Of a stretch of 64,000 nt of DNA, positions 23,429-35,254 are shown one piece after another. Numbering within the stretch: position 1 is the first letter of the stretch; each line of letters starts with the position of its first letter. A program made the translations under genes and the position numbers. The notes below the pieces were generated by a model. That model saw nothing but the letters and a program-made list of their open reading frames with translations. It did no database searches and had not been told where the DNA came from. Source of the stretch: Balanoglossus misakiensis (Eukaryota > Hemichordata); the NCBI GenBank assembly GCA_040954595.2, contig CM082585.2, positions 2,108,001 to 2,172,000 on the forward strand, read 5' to 3'.

Positions 23429-24769
23429 GTGACCGACATGTAAGTGTTCAGTTGATATCATGGATGTTTTATTTTTTATGAATTTTTTCGTCTTTGTCAA
23501 TATTTTAGGTGAAAACAAATTTTTCTGAAAGTTATGGGTCAATGGCTTTAAAATTTAGAATGAAGCTTGGTATACTGAAAGGCAATTGAGGTCATTTTGG
23601 GGCAATTTGTTGCATAATTTGCATATTTGTAATTTTGGGGATATTTGGTCAAAATTCATTTCAAGTTAAGGTGTCGTGAAAGTATGGTGACATTCCCATA
23701 ATTGTGTTCTTGGTGCATTTTTTGCAATTTTTTGCCAAAAATTGGTTTCTATGAATCCACTTGGCAGATTGCTGTGCATGTTGTAGGCATATTTCTTATG
23801 GTGACTGAAGTAAGACATTGTACTGTGCTGTGGATATTTGCATATTTCTGGTTTTGCCTCTATGAACAAATCCAGTGCTTTGAAAGGTACTCTTTACATG
23901 AGGACACTTTGGTTTGTCCATTTTAGCTGTTTGCCTTTCTGTTTCATCGTTTTTGTGTAATCTATTCCCTGATACACCCAGTCCTAAGTGCAATCTCTCC
24001 TAGAGTGTACATGAGCTGATTATGTCACAGTTATATTTGTGTATCGAAATAACCTTGGGGCAGTGTAGCACACACCATACTTATGTAGGTGTAGCAGCAT
24101 TGGAAAGACTGCTTGATTTTCTGTAGTTGAAAGAACACACAGGAGTAGCTCAAAACATGTGTTGGCATTATTGTAATAACTTTAGATCTGTTGCTATCTA
24201 AACATATTGTTTGCACTATTGCACTATATTATTGTTGACAAACCTCTCAACGTAAGGCGGTGCCAGTATACCCTATGCTGTAATTGCGGATTCCAAATTC
24301 TTGGCTGTTATCTGCTGACTTTGAACCCCAAAGTATCAAGCTACTGTTGCCAGCAATGTGAGGGAGTAGTGGCAGTGCCAGGAACAGCCTAATGAGCAGC
24401 CACTTCCTGTCATTGTTTTGGAACAGTTAGAGACTTAACCAGCTCTTGAAGAATCACTTTTTATCAAATTGCAGGTAATTATATTACATATTCTATTTTT
24501 CAGCTGAAGTTTTTCATAGTGTTTCTCTATTTTGGAAGTCCTAGAACATGTGATGGTCATATTGATGTTGTAGTTTCAATTACTCCTATAAAAATGATGG
24601 AAATATATGTTGTGTGAGTATGTTAAAATTAAGCAATTGTACATGTTACATTTTTGCCAGGCTTTTACTTGCATATTATCTAGGCAGTTTCAAGTTGTCT
24701 AACCAATGATGTTAAAATGCTGTTATTGATATTATCACATTCTTGTCTTTTGCTACTAAGGTCAGAATT
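23429..24769. other. Non-coding leader of the Helentron Rep gene
   Basis: About 1.3 kb lies between the minisatellite and exon 1 of the Rep gene. It holds only short unsupported ORFs. It should contain the promoter and 5' untranslated region of the gene, but I see no element that I can name with confidence. A possible acceptor (ttgtcttttgctactaag) sits just before the exon-1 ATG. Confidence 0.4.
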
Positions 24770-27700
24770 ATGCCAAGGAAAAAGAATTGGAGAAAATCAG
24801 CTGTGAAAAAATCGGTATGTGTGTATTTGCATACTATAAAATTGTACATACTTGTAAACAGGAAAAGGAGTTCTTCATTTGAGCAGGGGAAAGTTGGTCA
24901 ACGTCACTGTTTGGTCGCAGGGTAGGCTTTTAGCAGCTAGTCCGTAATGATCAGTAAAATCGAAAGTAACGTTATGTCTTCAATTTTGGATTATTGGCTT
25001 CTCATGTCACTGCGTTTGCTTTTGAAATACAAGGCCATGAATTTTGTTGATAATTGAGGAAAATTGCTGAGTCAGCATATTCAGTGAGGGTGTATCTATG
25101 GGCGAAACACTTGTAAAGTTTATCTAAAAAAAATACAGTGACCAAACGATATTTGATGGATGCATTTATTTCTATTTGATTGAGCTATGTGTAATATTTC
25201 ATAGAAATAGTAGAAGTGAGTTTTCTAGGTATTCTCAATGTAATTATATGGGAAAAGTCATAGGCACAAACCTTTTCCAGTTTTGAAGTTTGTTTTAAAC
25301 TTGGTAGTTTCAGAGTAGATAGAGGGTACGTTCAACTTTCCAGACTAAATTTGTCAGGTGAAGTGTGTGGTTTCAAAAGGTTCAACTGGAAAAGATTTAT
25401 GTGGGAAAGTTTTATTTGATATGGAACTTTGTAGAAAGGTGAGGTTTGTAGGTGATATAATTTCAATGTTGCAATGAGCTTTCGAATGATTGTGAAACAT
25501 GAGTGTAAGACAATGTTATGGCAGGCCAACCCTGTGCCGCTAGTAGTTTTTGATGAGGTGGCGTGACAATAGCCATGTTACTAATTTGTGCAATGTCTTT
25601 GTCCACATGTGATATACAAATATTATGCAAGTAGCTAAATTTTGCAAAATGTATTGAAATTACAACAAATTTATACAAAAGCTTAATTGAACACATTTGC
25701 AATGTAAATACTAGTGATAGTACTTATATGTACATGATATACACAAAACCAATTTGAATATGACGCAAAATTGACCTGTCATTGGCTCTCATTGTCATAG
25801 TACTCATCAGGGGTCAAATAAGGACATGTGATGGAAATTAAAGGTAACTGTATTTTCTAATTGTCGCTTATCTTGTTTATTTTTAAACAGGCTGATGGAC
25901 CAATCATATCAGCTGGGTCTGATTCTGGTTTGGGTGGATCCAGTAAAGTAAAACACCCTGTGCTACAAGGAACATTCAAGAAGTCAGATTCGTACGGCAA
26001 TGCCAATAACAATACATCAATATCGTCAAGCATAGAACCATACAGCAATAATATGTCTACATCTTCAAGTACCATTATCAAAAGTTTTAATGCCACTCAA
26101 TCAGTTACAACCTTCAATAAGAATTCTTCGACCAGTGTGTCAAATCAAAATTCCTCTTGTGTATACTACAGTGCAAATGATGCACATGACAAACAAGAAT
26201 TATACTCCTCTCACAATAGTCACACTTTACACTGGGAAAGTTACACAATAGACAGTGTACTCCAAGGTAGTTTTCATCAAGGCAATGATATTTTCAGCAT
26301 AAATTCACGAGGTAGACAATGTACTTGTAATGCCCTTGCTTTCCTTTGCATATCAAAAGAAAGAGAGATGACATTGACATCTAATGACTTAGATCACATT
26401 TTACATGCTGGTGATAATTTATACATTAAAACCACAAATGACCTCAGAGCAAGTAATAAATTATTTTCTGAAATACTAATGTGTGATGAATTGCCAAATA
26501 CTGTTCACATGAATTCTGTGCAGTTCAATATTACACAAGGAAGACTGTACTTTGGTATGTTAGACTGTATGTCTGACTATGATGAACAAGGATGTATGGT
26601 GTTCAGAGATGCTATGATTAACATGTTCAATTCTAGTAACTCAGTTATGTTAATACTTGGTGGCTACAGCATGGCCCTTTCTGCAACAGATGGCAAATAC
26701 TTCGTATTTGATTCTCATAGTCGAAACTCACATGGTTTCCAATGTTCTGACGGTTCAAGTATGGTATTGAGTTTTCCGACTCTAAATGATTTAACAAACT
26801 ATTTGTATTCATTATTTCATAACCTTAACTTCAATAACATGACACCTTATGAACTTCAAGAATTAACCATTCATATAGAGAGTTCATCTTCTCAGAGACT
26901 GTATCAACGGACTCAAAGGCATTCAGACCTGTTAGACAACTATTTCGAGTCACAAAAACAATTACAAGCTAATAAACAGTGTATGCAAACTTCTAATACC
27001 ATTGATGCACTTCCATCAGGTTCATGTAGAAGAAAATCAAGAAAGGTATATGACAGAGAATACAAACGGTTGAAAAGACAGGATCCTTCATTTAAAACCA
27101 ATGAAAGAAAGAGAGACAAGGAGAGGAAATGTGCACAAAGACAAAATCCTGACTTCAAAGAGAGAGAAAAGTCAAAAGTGCAAGCACATATAAAGACATT
27201 GCGCCAGAATGTAGAATACAGAGACAGAGAAAAGTTATCTCAACAATATCAAAAAAGAACAATACGTGCAAACCCACAATATAGAAAGAGAGAAAAGGAA
27301 AAATTGCAATCACACATACAAATCCTGCGTCAAAATCCTTCATTCCAAGAGAAAGAGAAGGTGAAATTAAACTCACACAAGCAAACTCTGCGTCAAAATC
27401 CTGTATTCCGAGAGAAAGAGAAGGTCAAATTGAAATCACGCATTTACACTCTGCGTCAAAATCCTGTATTCCGAGAGACAGAAAAGGTGAAATTAAACTC
27501 ACACAAGCAAACTCTGCGTCAAAATCCTGTATTCCGAGAGAAAGAGAAGGTCAAATTAAAATCACGCATTAACACTCTGCGTCAAAATCCTGCATTCCGA
27601 GAGAAAGAGAAGGTGAAATTAAACTCACACAAGCAAACTCTGCGTCAAAATCCTGTATTCCGAGAGAAAGAGAAGGTCAAATTGAAATCACGCATTAACA

Positions 27701-30700
27701 CTCTGCGTCAAAATCCTGCATTCCGAGAGAAAGAAAAGGTGAAATTAAACTCACACAAGCAAACTCTGCGTCAAAATCCTGCATTCCGAGAGAAAGAAAA
27801 GGTGAAATTAAACTCACACAAGCAAACTCTGCGTCAAAATCCTGCATTCCGAGAGAAAGAAAAGGTGAAATTTAAAGCACACATTAAAACTTTGCGTCAA
27901 AATCCTGCATTCCGAGAAAAAGAAAAGCCAAAACTGAAAGAACACATTAAAAGTCTGCGTCAAAATTCCACATTTCGACAAAATGAGAAAATACAGTCAC
28001 AGGCACGTATCAAGACTTCACGCAAAAGTAAAACCTTCAAAGAGCACGAAAACAAAAAGCAACAGATCTACAGAAAAATGAAGAGACAGGATAGAAACTT
28101 CAGAAAAAAAGAAAACTTACAAAAGAAGTTTGTGAAATGCAGTGAAAAAATTCAAACATTTCAAATTGACAAAAAACAACATGTTACACACAATGGTTTT
28201 AGCAAACATAGAGGTTTTGAGACCCGACAATTATGCGGGGAATCGTTGCAGGCATGCATAAATATATTTCATAGAACTGTATCACAAGGCCCTGTCTATG
28301 TCTGCTCATCATGTCATCAAACTTGGTTCAGAAAATCTGTTACTCCTGCTGCCAAATTATCTGAACGAGGCATTGCATCAAAATGTTTGACTGCATACAC
28401 TTCTGTTGACAATATAGAGTGGGTGTGTAACACATGCTACAGATCCATATCTGCTGGTAAAATCCCCAGATTGTCTATAGCTAATAATGTTAATTTCCCT
28501 GATATTCCACCACAGTTACAGTTGCACCCTTTGGAAGAAAGATTGATAGCACTCAGAATTCCATTCATGCATATGTGCAGTTTGCCACGTGGAGGTCAAA
28601 GGTCATTATCTGGTCCGGTAGTCAATATTCCAACAGATATCACCCCTACTGTTAATGCTCTGCCAAGAATGCTAGATGATTCAGCTACTATACCAGTCAA
28701 ACTGAAACGAAAACTATCGTACACGCGAAGTGAATTTACAGAAAATATTCGACCAAATAAAGTGATGGCAGCACTTGTGTGGCTCATGAAAAACAGTGTT
28801 TTGTACCAAAATTCAGGTATTCCAATTAATCACAACTGGTCTCAGGAATTTGAAAACACAGATAATGATATGGCTGTATTTATTGAAAATACAAACACTG
28901 AACAAGAGCAAGCTGATGATCCTGAATCTGAATCAGATTCTGATTCTGATAAATTCAGTGAGGTTGATCCAGCAGAGGGAGCTGTTGCTAATATGGACAC
29001 TTTACTTGATGATTCAGATTATCGTAATCAAATTTTAACATTTGCCCCTGGTGAAGGTCAACGCCCTCTTAGTCTGTTCAATGATACAGATGCAGAATAT
29101 CTAGCCTTTCCAACTATATTCTGTGGACAACGCAGAAATATTGATCAAATCCACACCTCAAATGTACATTACAGTGATGTTTGTAAATGGGAATTGCGTA
29201 ATGTTGATAGACGCGTTGCAAACTCTGTACCAAATATGTTTTTCAAAGTGAAGAAACTGCAGTTAAAACAGATCAGTAGTAAAGTCCACCTTGCATTGAG
29301 ACGATGTAAAACTGAAGGCAGAACTTACAAAGTTGCAGATTTATTAAATCCAGAAAGAGTAAGTGATTTACTTAGACTTGATGACGGATTTTACATATTC
29401 AGAGATTTGCGCAATTCACCACCCTATCTAGAAAAGAGGAAGAAAGATGTATTTGCAATGATTAGACAACTTGGTTTACCAACATGGTTTTGTTCTCTGT
29501 CTAGTGCTGACACAAAGTGGATTGACTTACATCAAATACTGGGTACACTTGTAGATGGTAAGAAATATACTGCTGATGAACTTAAAGCCATGGATTGGGC
29601 TACAAAGTCCAGGTTACTTCAATCTGACCCAGTGACATGTGCTCGTTTCTTTGACCACAGAATTCATGAATTCATCAATACAGTACTTAGAGGTCCATGT
29701 GATCCATTGGGCAAAATCACTGATTACTTCTACAGAGTGGAATTTCAACAACGTGGCTCACCACACATCCATATGCTAATGTGGATTGAGAATGCACCAA
29801 ATTATCAACAAAACACACCAACAGAAGTGATTGATTTCATTGACATATATGTATCTTGTTCTTCCAATGTACCAAGTGAAATGGCTGAAGTATTGAATCT
29901 GCAGACACATAAGCACTCTAAGACATGCCGAGTAAAAGGCAAACCTGTATGTCGTTTTGGATACCCAATGCCTCCTATGTCAGAAACAATGATTCTCTCA
30001 CCATTAAATGCTGATCCAGATGAAGAACAACATTACAAACAGAAATATGAAGAAATCAAACAAAAACTGGATGATATGAAAGAAGGCAAACCAATATCAT
30101 ATGATGACTTCCTATCTACTGAGCTGCAAATCAGTCATGATGAATACATAAAATGCATTCAGAGTTCACTCAAAACTACCACAATATTTCTCAAAAGAGA
30201 ACCAAGTGATTTACGTGTCAATGCCTACATGAAATTATTATTGTCTGCATGGGGAGCAAATCATGATCTACAGTTTGTTTTAGATCCATACGCCTGTGCC
30301 ATGTACATTGTATCCTATATCAGTAAATCCCAAAGAGGCATGAGTGCATTACTTGACCAAGCATGCAAAGAAGCCAGAAAAGGCAATATGGAACTGAAAG
30401 CACAGGTCAGACATATTGGAAATAAATTCCTTAACAATGTAGAAATCAGTGCACAAGAGGCTGCTTACATCATCCTGCAGTTGTCACTTACTAAAGCTAC
30501 AAGACAAGTGGTATTTATAAACACATCACCACCTGATCAAAGAACATTCCTGCTCAAAAGCAAAACTGCCCTTGAAAATACACCAGCAGAATCTACTGAC
30601 ATAGAAAGTGACAATCTAATCAAACGTTATGCTAGACGGCCAAAAGCATTAGAAAATTGGTGTCTTGCAGATTATGCATCTAAACTTAGAGTCACATATT

Positions 30701-33492
30701 CAACCAAATGCACTGATAATTATCCACAAGATATAAATGATGATGATCATGATGACCCTGATTTAGGTGTGGACTCAGAATCTGACAATATGACAAGTAA
30801 AATAAATATCATTCTCAAAAATGGTATGAAAATACAAGAACGTGTAAATCCGTGTATAATACGCTATGTCAATTATAGTAAGAAAGTTGACTATGAAAAT
30901 TACTGTCGTGAAAAATTGTTGCTGTACATGCCATGGAGAAATGAAAGCTCTGACCTTCTAAACAGTTGTGCCACCTTTCAAGAATCTTATAATCATAACA
31001 AACACATTATTGCACAAACCATAGATAAGTATGAACATAATTCAGAGTTGATAGATCAAGCCACTACAGCTGCAGAGCAACTTGATAATGATGATTTAAA
31101 TGCATTTGATCAGATTGCTCCAAATACGCAACATGCTGAGAGAGATGATCTAGAAGAAGGAACTACTACACCAAATGATCATTTCATATACTTTCAACCT
31201 GATGACCAACCAGAACATACCACTTATGATATAGGTGTTGACATTGGTATGAATACGACTGTCACCACTGATGACACCAGCAACGTCCCAGGACGTATCC
31301 CTGATGAACAATATCACAAACTTGTGAGATCTCTCAATGTAAAACAAAGGGAAATATTTCATCATGTTTTGAAATCAGTCAAGACAAATCATGATCCAAT
31401 GCATATATTTATCACAGGGGGTGCTGGTACAGGAAAGTCAGTTGTAATCCGAGCAATATATCAGGCATTACATCGCTATCTGTGTTCAATTGCTGGTGAA
31501 TCACCACTCGACTGTCGTTTATTGTTATGTGCGCCAACTGGTAAAGCAGCCTATCATATCAATGGTAGTACTATTCATGCAGCTTTCAAAGTACCTGCAA
31601 GTCAAGGTTATAAATACAAACCACTGGATAGCGATAAACTTAATACTTTGCGAAGTAAATATCAACATTTATCAGTTGTAATCATTGATGAAATCAGCAT
31701 GGTAGGCCATGAGCTTTTAAATTTCATAAATCTCCGACTTCAACAAATAAAAGGTAACAATCAAGTATTTGGTGGTGTTTCAATGATAACTGTTGGTGAT
31801 TTATTTCAACTCAAACCAGTAATGGATGGCTGGATATTCAAAGACCTAACAAAAGAGTATGGCCCATTAGCAACTAATCTGTGGAAAGAACATTTCACCA
31901 TGCATGAACTAACACAGATCATGAGACAGAAAGATGATGAAGACTTTGCTCAACTATTGAATAGATTGAGAGAAGGGAGGCACACAGATGAAGATATTTC
32001 TGAATTGCAAAACTATGTAATATCTCATGATCAACCACTCAACGAGTCCATTCCTCATTTATACACCACCAATGCAATGGTAGAGTCACATAATGATAAA
32101 GTTTACCAAAATGCTACATCCCATAAACTTGTTGTACCAGCACTGGACACAGTTATTGGTGATGTCTCACAACAAGTGAAAGCACAGCTTTTGAAGACCA
32201 TTCCAAAAGATCCATCCAAAACATGCGGTTTATTATCACAAGCACCTATAGCTGTTGGACTGCGATATGATCTCACTGCCAATGTTGATGTTGAGGATGG
32301 TATGACAAATGGTGCCAGTTGTGTAGTGCAACAAATAGACCACAGAATGACAGGAACATCAAACAACCGCCCCAGTATAATTTGGGTTCAATTTGATGAT
32401 AAAAATGTTGGTCTATTAAGAAGACATAAATACAAACATTTGCATCAACCAGAAATTGGTAAACAATTGACTCCAATATTTGACATTAAACGCCAGTTTC
32501 CTACCAGTAAATATTACAAACATGTATCTGTCATGAGAATTCAATTTCCACTTAGACCGTCTGCTGCAAAAACTATTCACAAATCTCAGGGTGATACACT
32601 TGATAAGGTAATAATCCATATGGGTACAAGAAAAATTGACCATATACATTATGTCGCAATAAGTAGAGTGCGTACAATAAGTGGACTTCAGATACTGGAG
32701 TTGAATAAAAATAAAATCGCAATATCTGAAGCAGTTCACAATGAAATGAAAAGACTCCGTGATGACAGCCAACTTCAATTATGCTTCAAACCATTATATG
32801 CCCTCCCTCATGACCACTGCAAAGTAGTATATCAAAACGCTAGATCACTCCATAAACATTTTGCAGATTTATGCAGTGACCACAATATAATTGCTGCTGA
32901 TGTTATCGGAATTGCTGAATCCAGATTAACAACTAATGATACCAATGAAGCCTACAATCTCCCAAATTATCTACTATTCAGGAATGACCAAGATGTGCAT
33001 ATTGACAACACTGCTGTAAATTTCACAAGACCCTATCATGGTCTTGTATTGTATGTCAAAGATTCATATCAAGTGATTCATATCAAGTGCCATTCAACAA
33101 AAGTGTTCGAATTTATAAAAGCCAACATCCTAATTCAAAATAAACTACTTCAAATCATTATGATCTATAAATCCCCTCAGTGCACAATCCACACATTCAA
33201 ACAACAATTTCAACAGTATCTCCTGCCACTACTAGATTTGACAAAACCAATATTAATAATGGGTGACTTTAATTTTGACATTCTACTACCTAATACCAGT
33301 ACTGCTTTCCTCCACTTTATGACATCAATTTGTAACTGTCGGCAACTAATAAAGGAAGAAACAACTGATCAGCATTCTGCTCTGGACTTAATTTTTCTTA
33401 ACTTCTTCACAACTACCTATGACACAATAGAAAACTCATGGTCTGATCACAAGGCCGTGTATGCAGCCATTCACCCCAGCCAATTCACTTGA
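24770..33492 (+). CDS. Helentron Rep-helicase-endonuclease with N-terminal protease-like domain (spliced)
   Basis: This is the rolling-circle transposase. Exon 1 (24770-24814) begins ATG with codons for MPRKKNWRK and ends at the donor gtatgt. The intron 24815-25890 ends ttatttttaaacag. Exon 2 (25891-33492) continues in the same phase, giving about 2548 residues without a stop. Residues below are numbered in the long open frame from 25861. First comes a papain-like cysteine-protease-like domain (about 130-330; RGRQC154 and FDSH286). Next is a Lys/Arg-rich 21-residue repeat region (about 394-754), then a DUF6570-like region with C815xxC and C856xxC. The Rep domain has the HUH-type motif (SPHIH, His1302 and His1304) and the tyrosines of YIVSY (1482, 1486). 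The PIF1-type helicase has GGAGTGKS around Lys1859, IIDEIS at 1941-1946, GDLFQLKP, and late motifs HKSQG and AISRVR. The C-terminal AP-endonuclease-like domain shows QN2326, E2353, GD2469FN and SDH2530. All key residues are present, so the protein may be functional. Confidence 0.92.
24815..25890 (+). other. Predicted intron 1 of the Helentron Rep gene
   Basis: The donor is TCG|gtatgt and the acceptor ttatttttaaacag|GCT. Both are canonical and phase 0. Without this intron the long frame could start only at a TTG (25861) or at an internal Met about 63 codons in, so splicing to the basic MPRKKN-type leader is the better model. It is inferred and not proven by a transcript. Confidence 0.7.
27031..28110 (+). 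repeat. 63-bp coding minisatellite (21-residue units) in the Rep gene
   Basis: About 17 units of 63 bp each encode a version of TLRQNPxFREKEKVKLxS. The central units (27360-27890) are nearly identical at DNA level and alternate two forms (LNSHKQ and LKSRIN). The outer units are diverged. The product is a highly charged, probably helical linker between the protease-like and DUF6570-like domains. The nearly identical core implies recent unit expansion. Confidence 0.88.
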
Positions 33493-33614
33493 AATTAATC
33501 AGTGTTAGATTATAGACATAATCATAAAAGACAACACATAAGAATTAAATGACAACAGCAGATTTCAAATACACTTATTTCCCATATAACATACATGTAT
33601 GAGTCAATATGTGC

Positions 33615-33942
33615 AATTATTGCTACACCACAAACCATTATTACCAAGTGTCAGTACCAACATGCCAACGTACAACATTCACAAAGGACAGTACACCACT
33701 GCTAGATTTCATCTATGTCAATAAACCAGTGTTCATTATCGGGGACTTCAATGGTGACATATCTTTGCCCACCCACAGCAATGGGTACTTTGAAATGTCA
33801 ACAACTTAATGAAGAAACAACAGACTACCATTTTGCATTAGTTCTTATACTTGCCAATATACCACATATCAAAAGTGGCACCTTGAAAAACATTTGGTCA
33901 AAACTATACATGCTGCTGTCACACTTAATGAAAACAACCTGA
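33615..33942 (+). pseudogene. Decayed duplicate of the endonuclease C-terminal third
   Basis: About 120 bp after the Rep gene stop, the sequence reads VPTCQRTTFTK, STPLLDF, KPVFIIGDFNGDISLP. One frame over it reads NEETTDYHFALVLILAN and GTLKNIWSKLYM. These line up in order with SPQCTIHTFKQ, LLPLLDL, KPILIMGDFNFDILLP, KEETTDQHSALDLIFLN and DTIENSWSDHKAVYA at the end of the intact protein. The SDH motif is lost and there is at least one frameshift, so this is a broken partial copy. Confidence 0.75.
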
Positions 33943-35254
33943 CAACAACATTACTGTGTCCATCATTGCAATGACAACTGCCCTGTCACATTACCAGTTT
34001 ATTTACATAATCGGTATCTCCCCCTATACACCAAAACGGCACCATTTTATTGCTAACATGTGGTACACATCTCATCACATTGACAGATTACGAACAAACA
34101 TCCTGTCGGTCATGCACAAGCGGAAATGTTTTTCAGAACCCTGGAGCAATCGACTTCCTTGGCTTTGAACATGTAAACACGTTCTGTTTTCATCTGCACG
34201 CTGGCGGTTACGTCATATTTGTAAACAATACAACAATACCTTTGCGAAACTGTCTTTGTCGGCAATTTCTGTGTATTACTATTGGTGCAAATCCATTGTG
34301 TCCGTCAATTATTAAATTTTTCACGCGTCGTCTTCGGAAAGTCCACTCATACACTTCTGCGAGCTCACCGCATTCGCTCCCTGACTCCTGAAACTACAAC
34401 ATCGCGTCGCTTTCAACTTTCCAGCGCACATCGGTCATCGTACCACACTTTCCCACCTTTTTCATCCAGAACAACAAGCCGCACAGACTATATCCACACA
34501 GTCTAGTTCACCGCAAGTACCACACTCACACAGTAAGTTATACTTTATTTTTTATTTCCTTGCTTTGGTTCATTATGCCACACTGTGTACGAAAAATTCA
34601 CGGGTGCTTAATCTACAGTGAAAGCCAACTCCATTGGTCAAATACCGCGGGACATTTCAAAGCCCCACCATTTGACCTACCACCCCACTGTCGTTTCGTT
34701 CAACGTCAACAAAATATCGGTACGCCAATTGGCTCTCTTTGGAATATTCATAACCAGACAATTACGTCTGCAAAGCTCGGCCCATGCACTGCTCTCCGTA
34801 CATTACAAAATCTGTCGTTCAGTTTTCCCCCCAAAAAGCTGTACACACATTCGCAACTGTTAACTGACGCAACACACGAACAAGTTTTGCCAATTGGCGC
34901 AAACATCCGCCGTGTCTCATTTTCAACAATACGCTTGTACTACTGTTCTCCAGTTAACAGCACTCATTGCGCCCATTTCAAAGTTTTTGGTGACCCGTGT
35001 GAATTCTTCGATACATTACAATTGGTAATTTCATTTGAACATCAACTACCAGAGACTCTTCATTCTGAAACTTTCAATGCAAACCTGATCGCTGATGAGA
35101 CCCTCACGTCTGATTTGTGGCAACTACATGCCAATCTATTAATCCTTTCGTTTGGCGTTTTCCCCTTGATGATATAGTTTCCACCATCATGTACATTCAA
35201 CCACTGATCGTGAAACCACAGTCTTATAATTTCACCTTTGTTTCTTCCGTACAG
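33943..35254. other. Region between the Rep and RPA-like genes, with possible 5' UTR exon
   Basis: No protein family is recognised. A canonical donor (cacaca|gtaagtt, exon end at 34532) could pair with the acceptor ttcttccgtacag at 35254, making 34533-35254 an intron and the preceding CT-rich sequence a 5' untranslated exon of the RPA-like gene. A 201-codon ATG-start ORF (34575-35177) lies inside that interval. It has no motif I recognise and may be chance. Confidence 0.4.

Noticed and set aside
25861-25890. TTG at 25861 as the start of the long Rep frame
   Set aside because: These ten codons form a polypyrimidine tract ending in cag, a typical acceptor. A small ATG exon in the right phase exists at 24770.
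34575-35177. 201-codon ORF as a third Helentron gene
   Set aside because: No motif was recognised, the composition looks random, and it lies in a probable intron before the RPA-like gene. It is kept only as a possibility in the region note.
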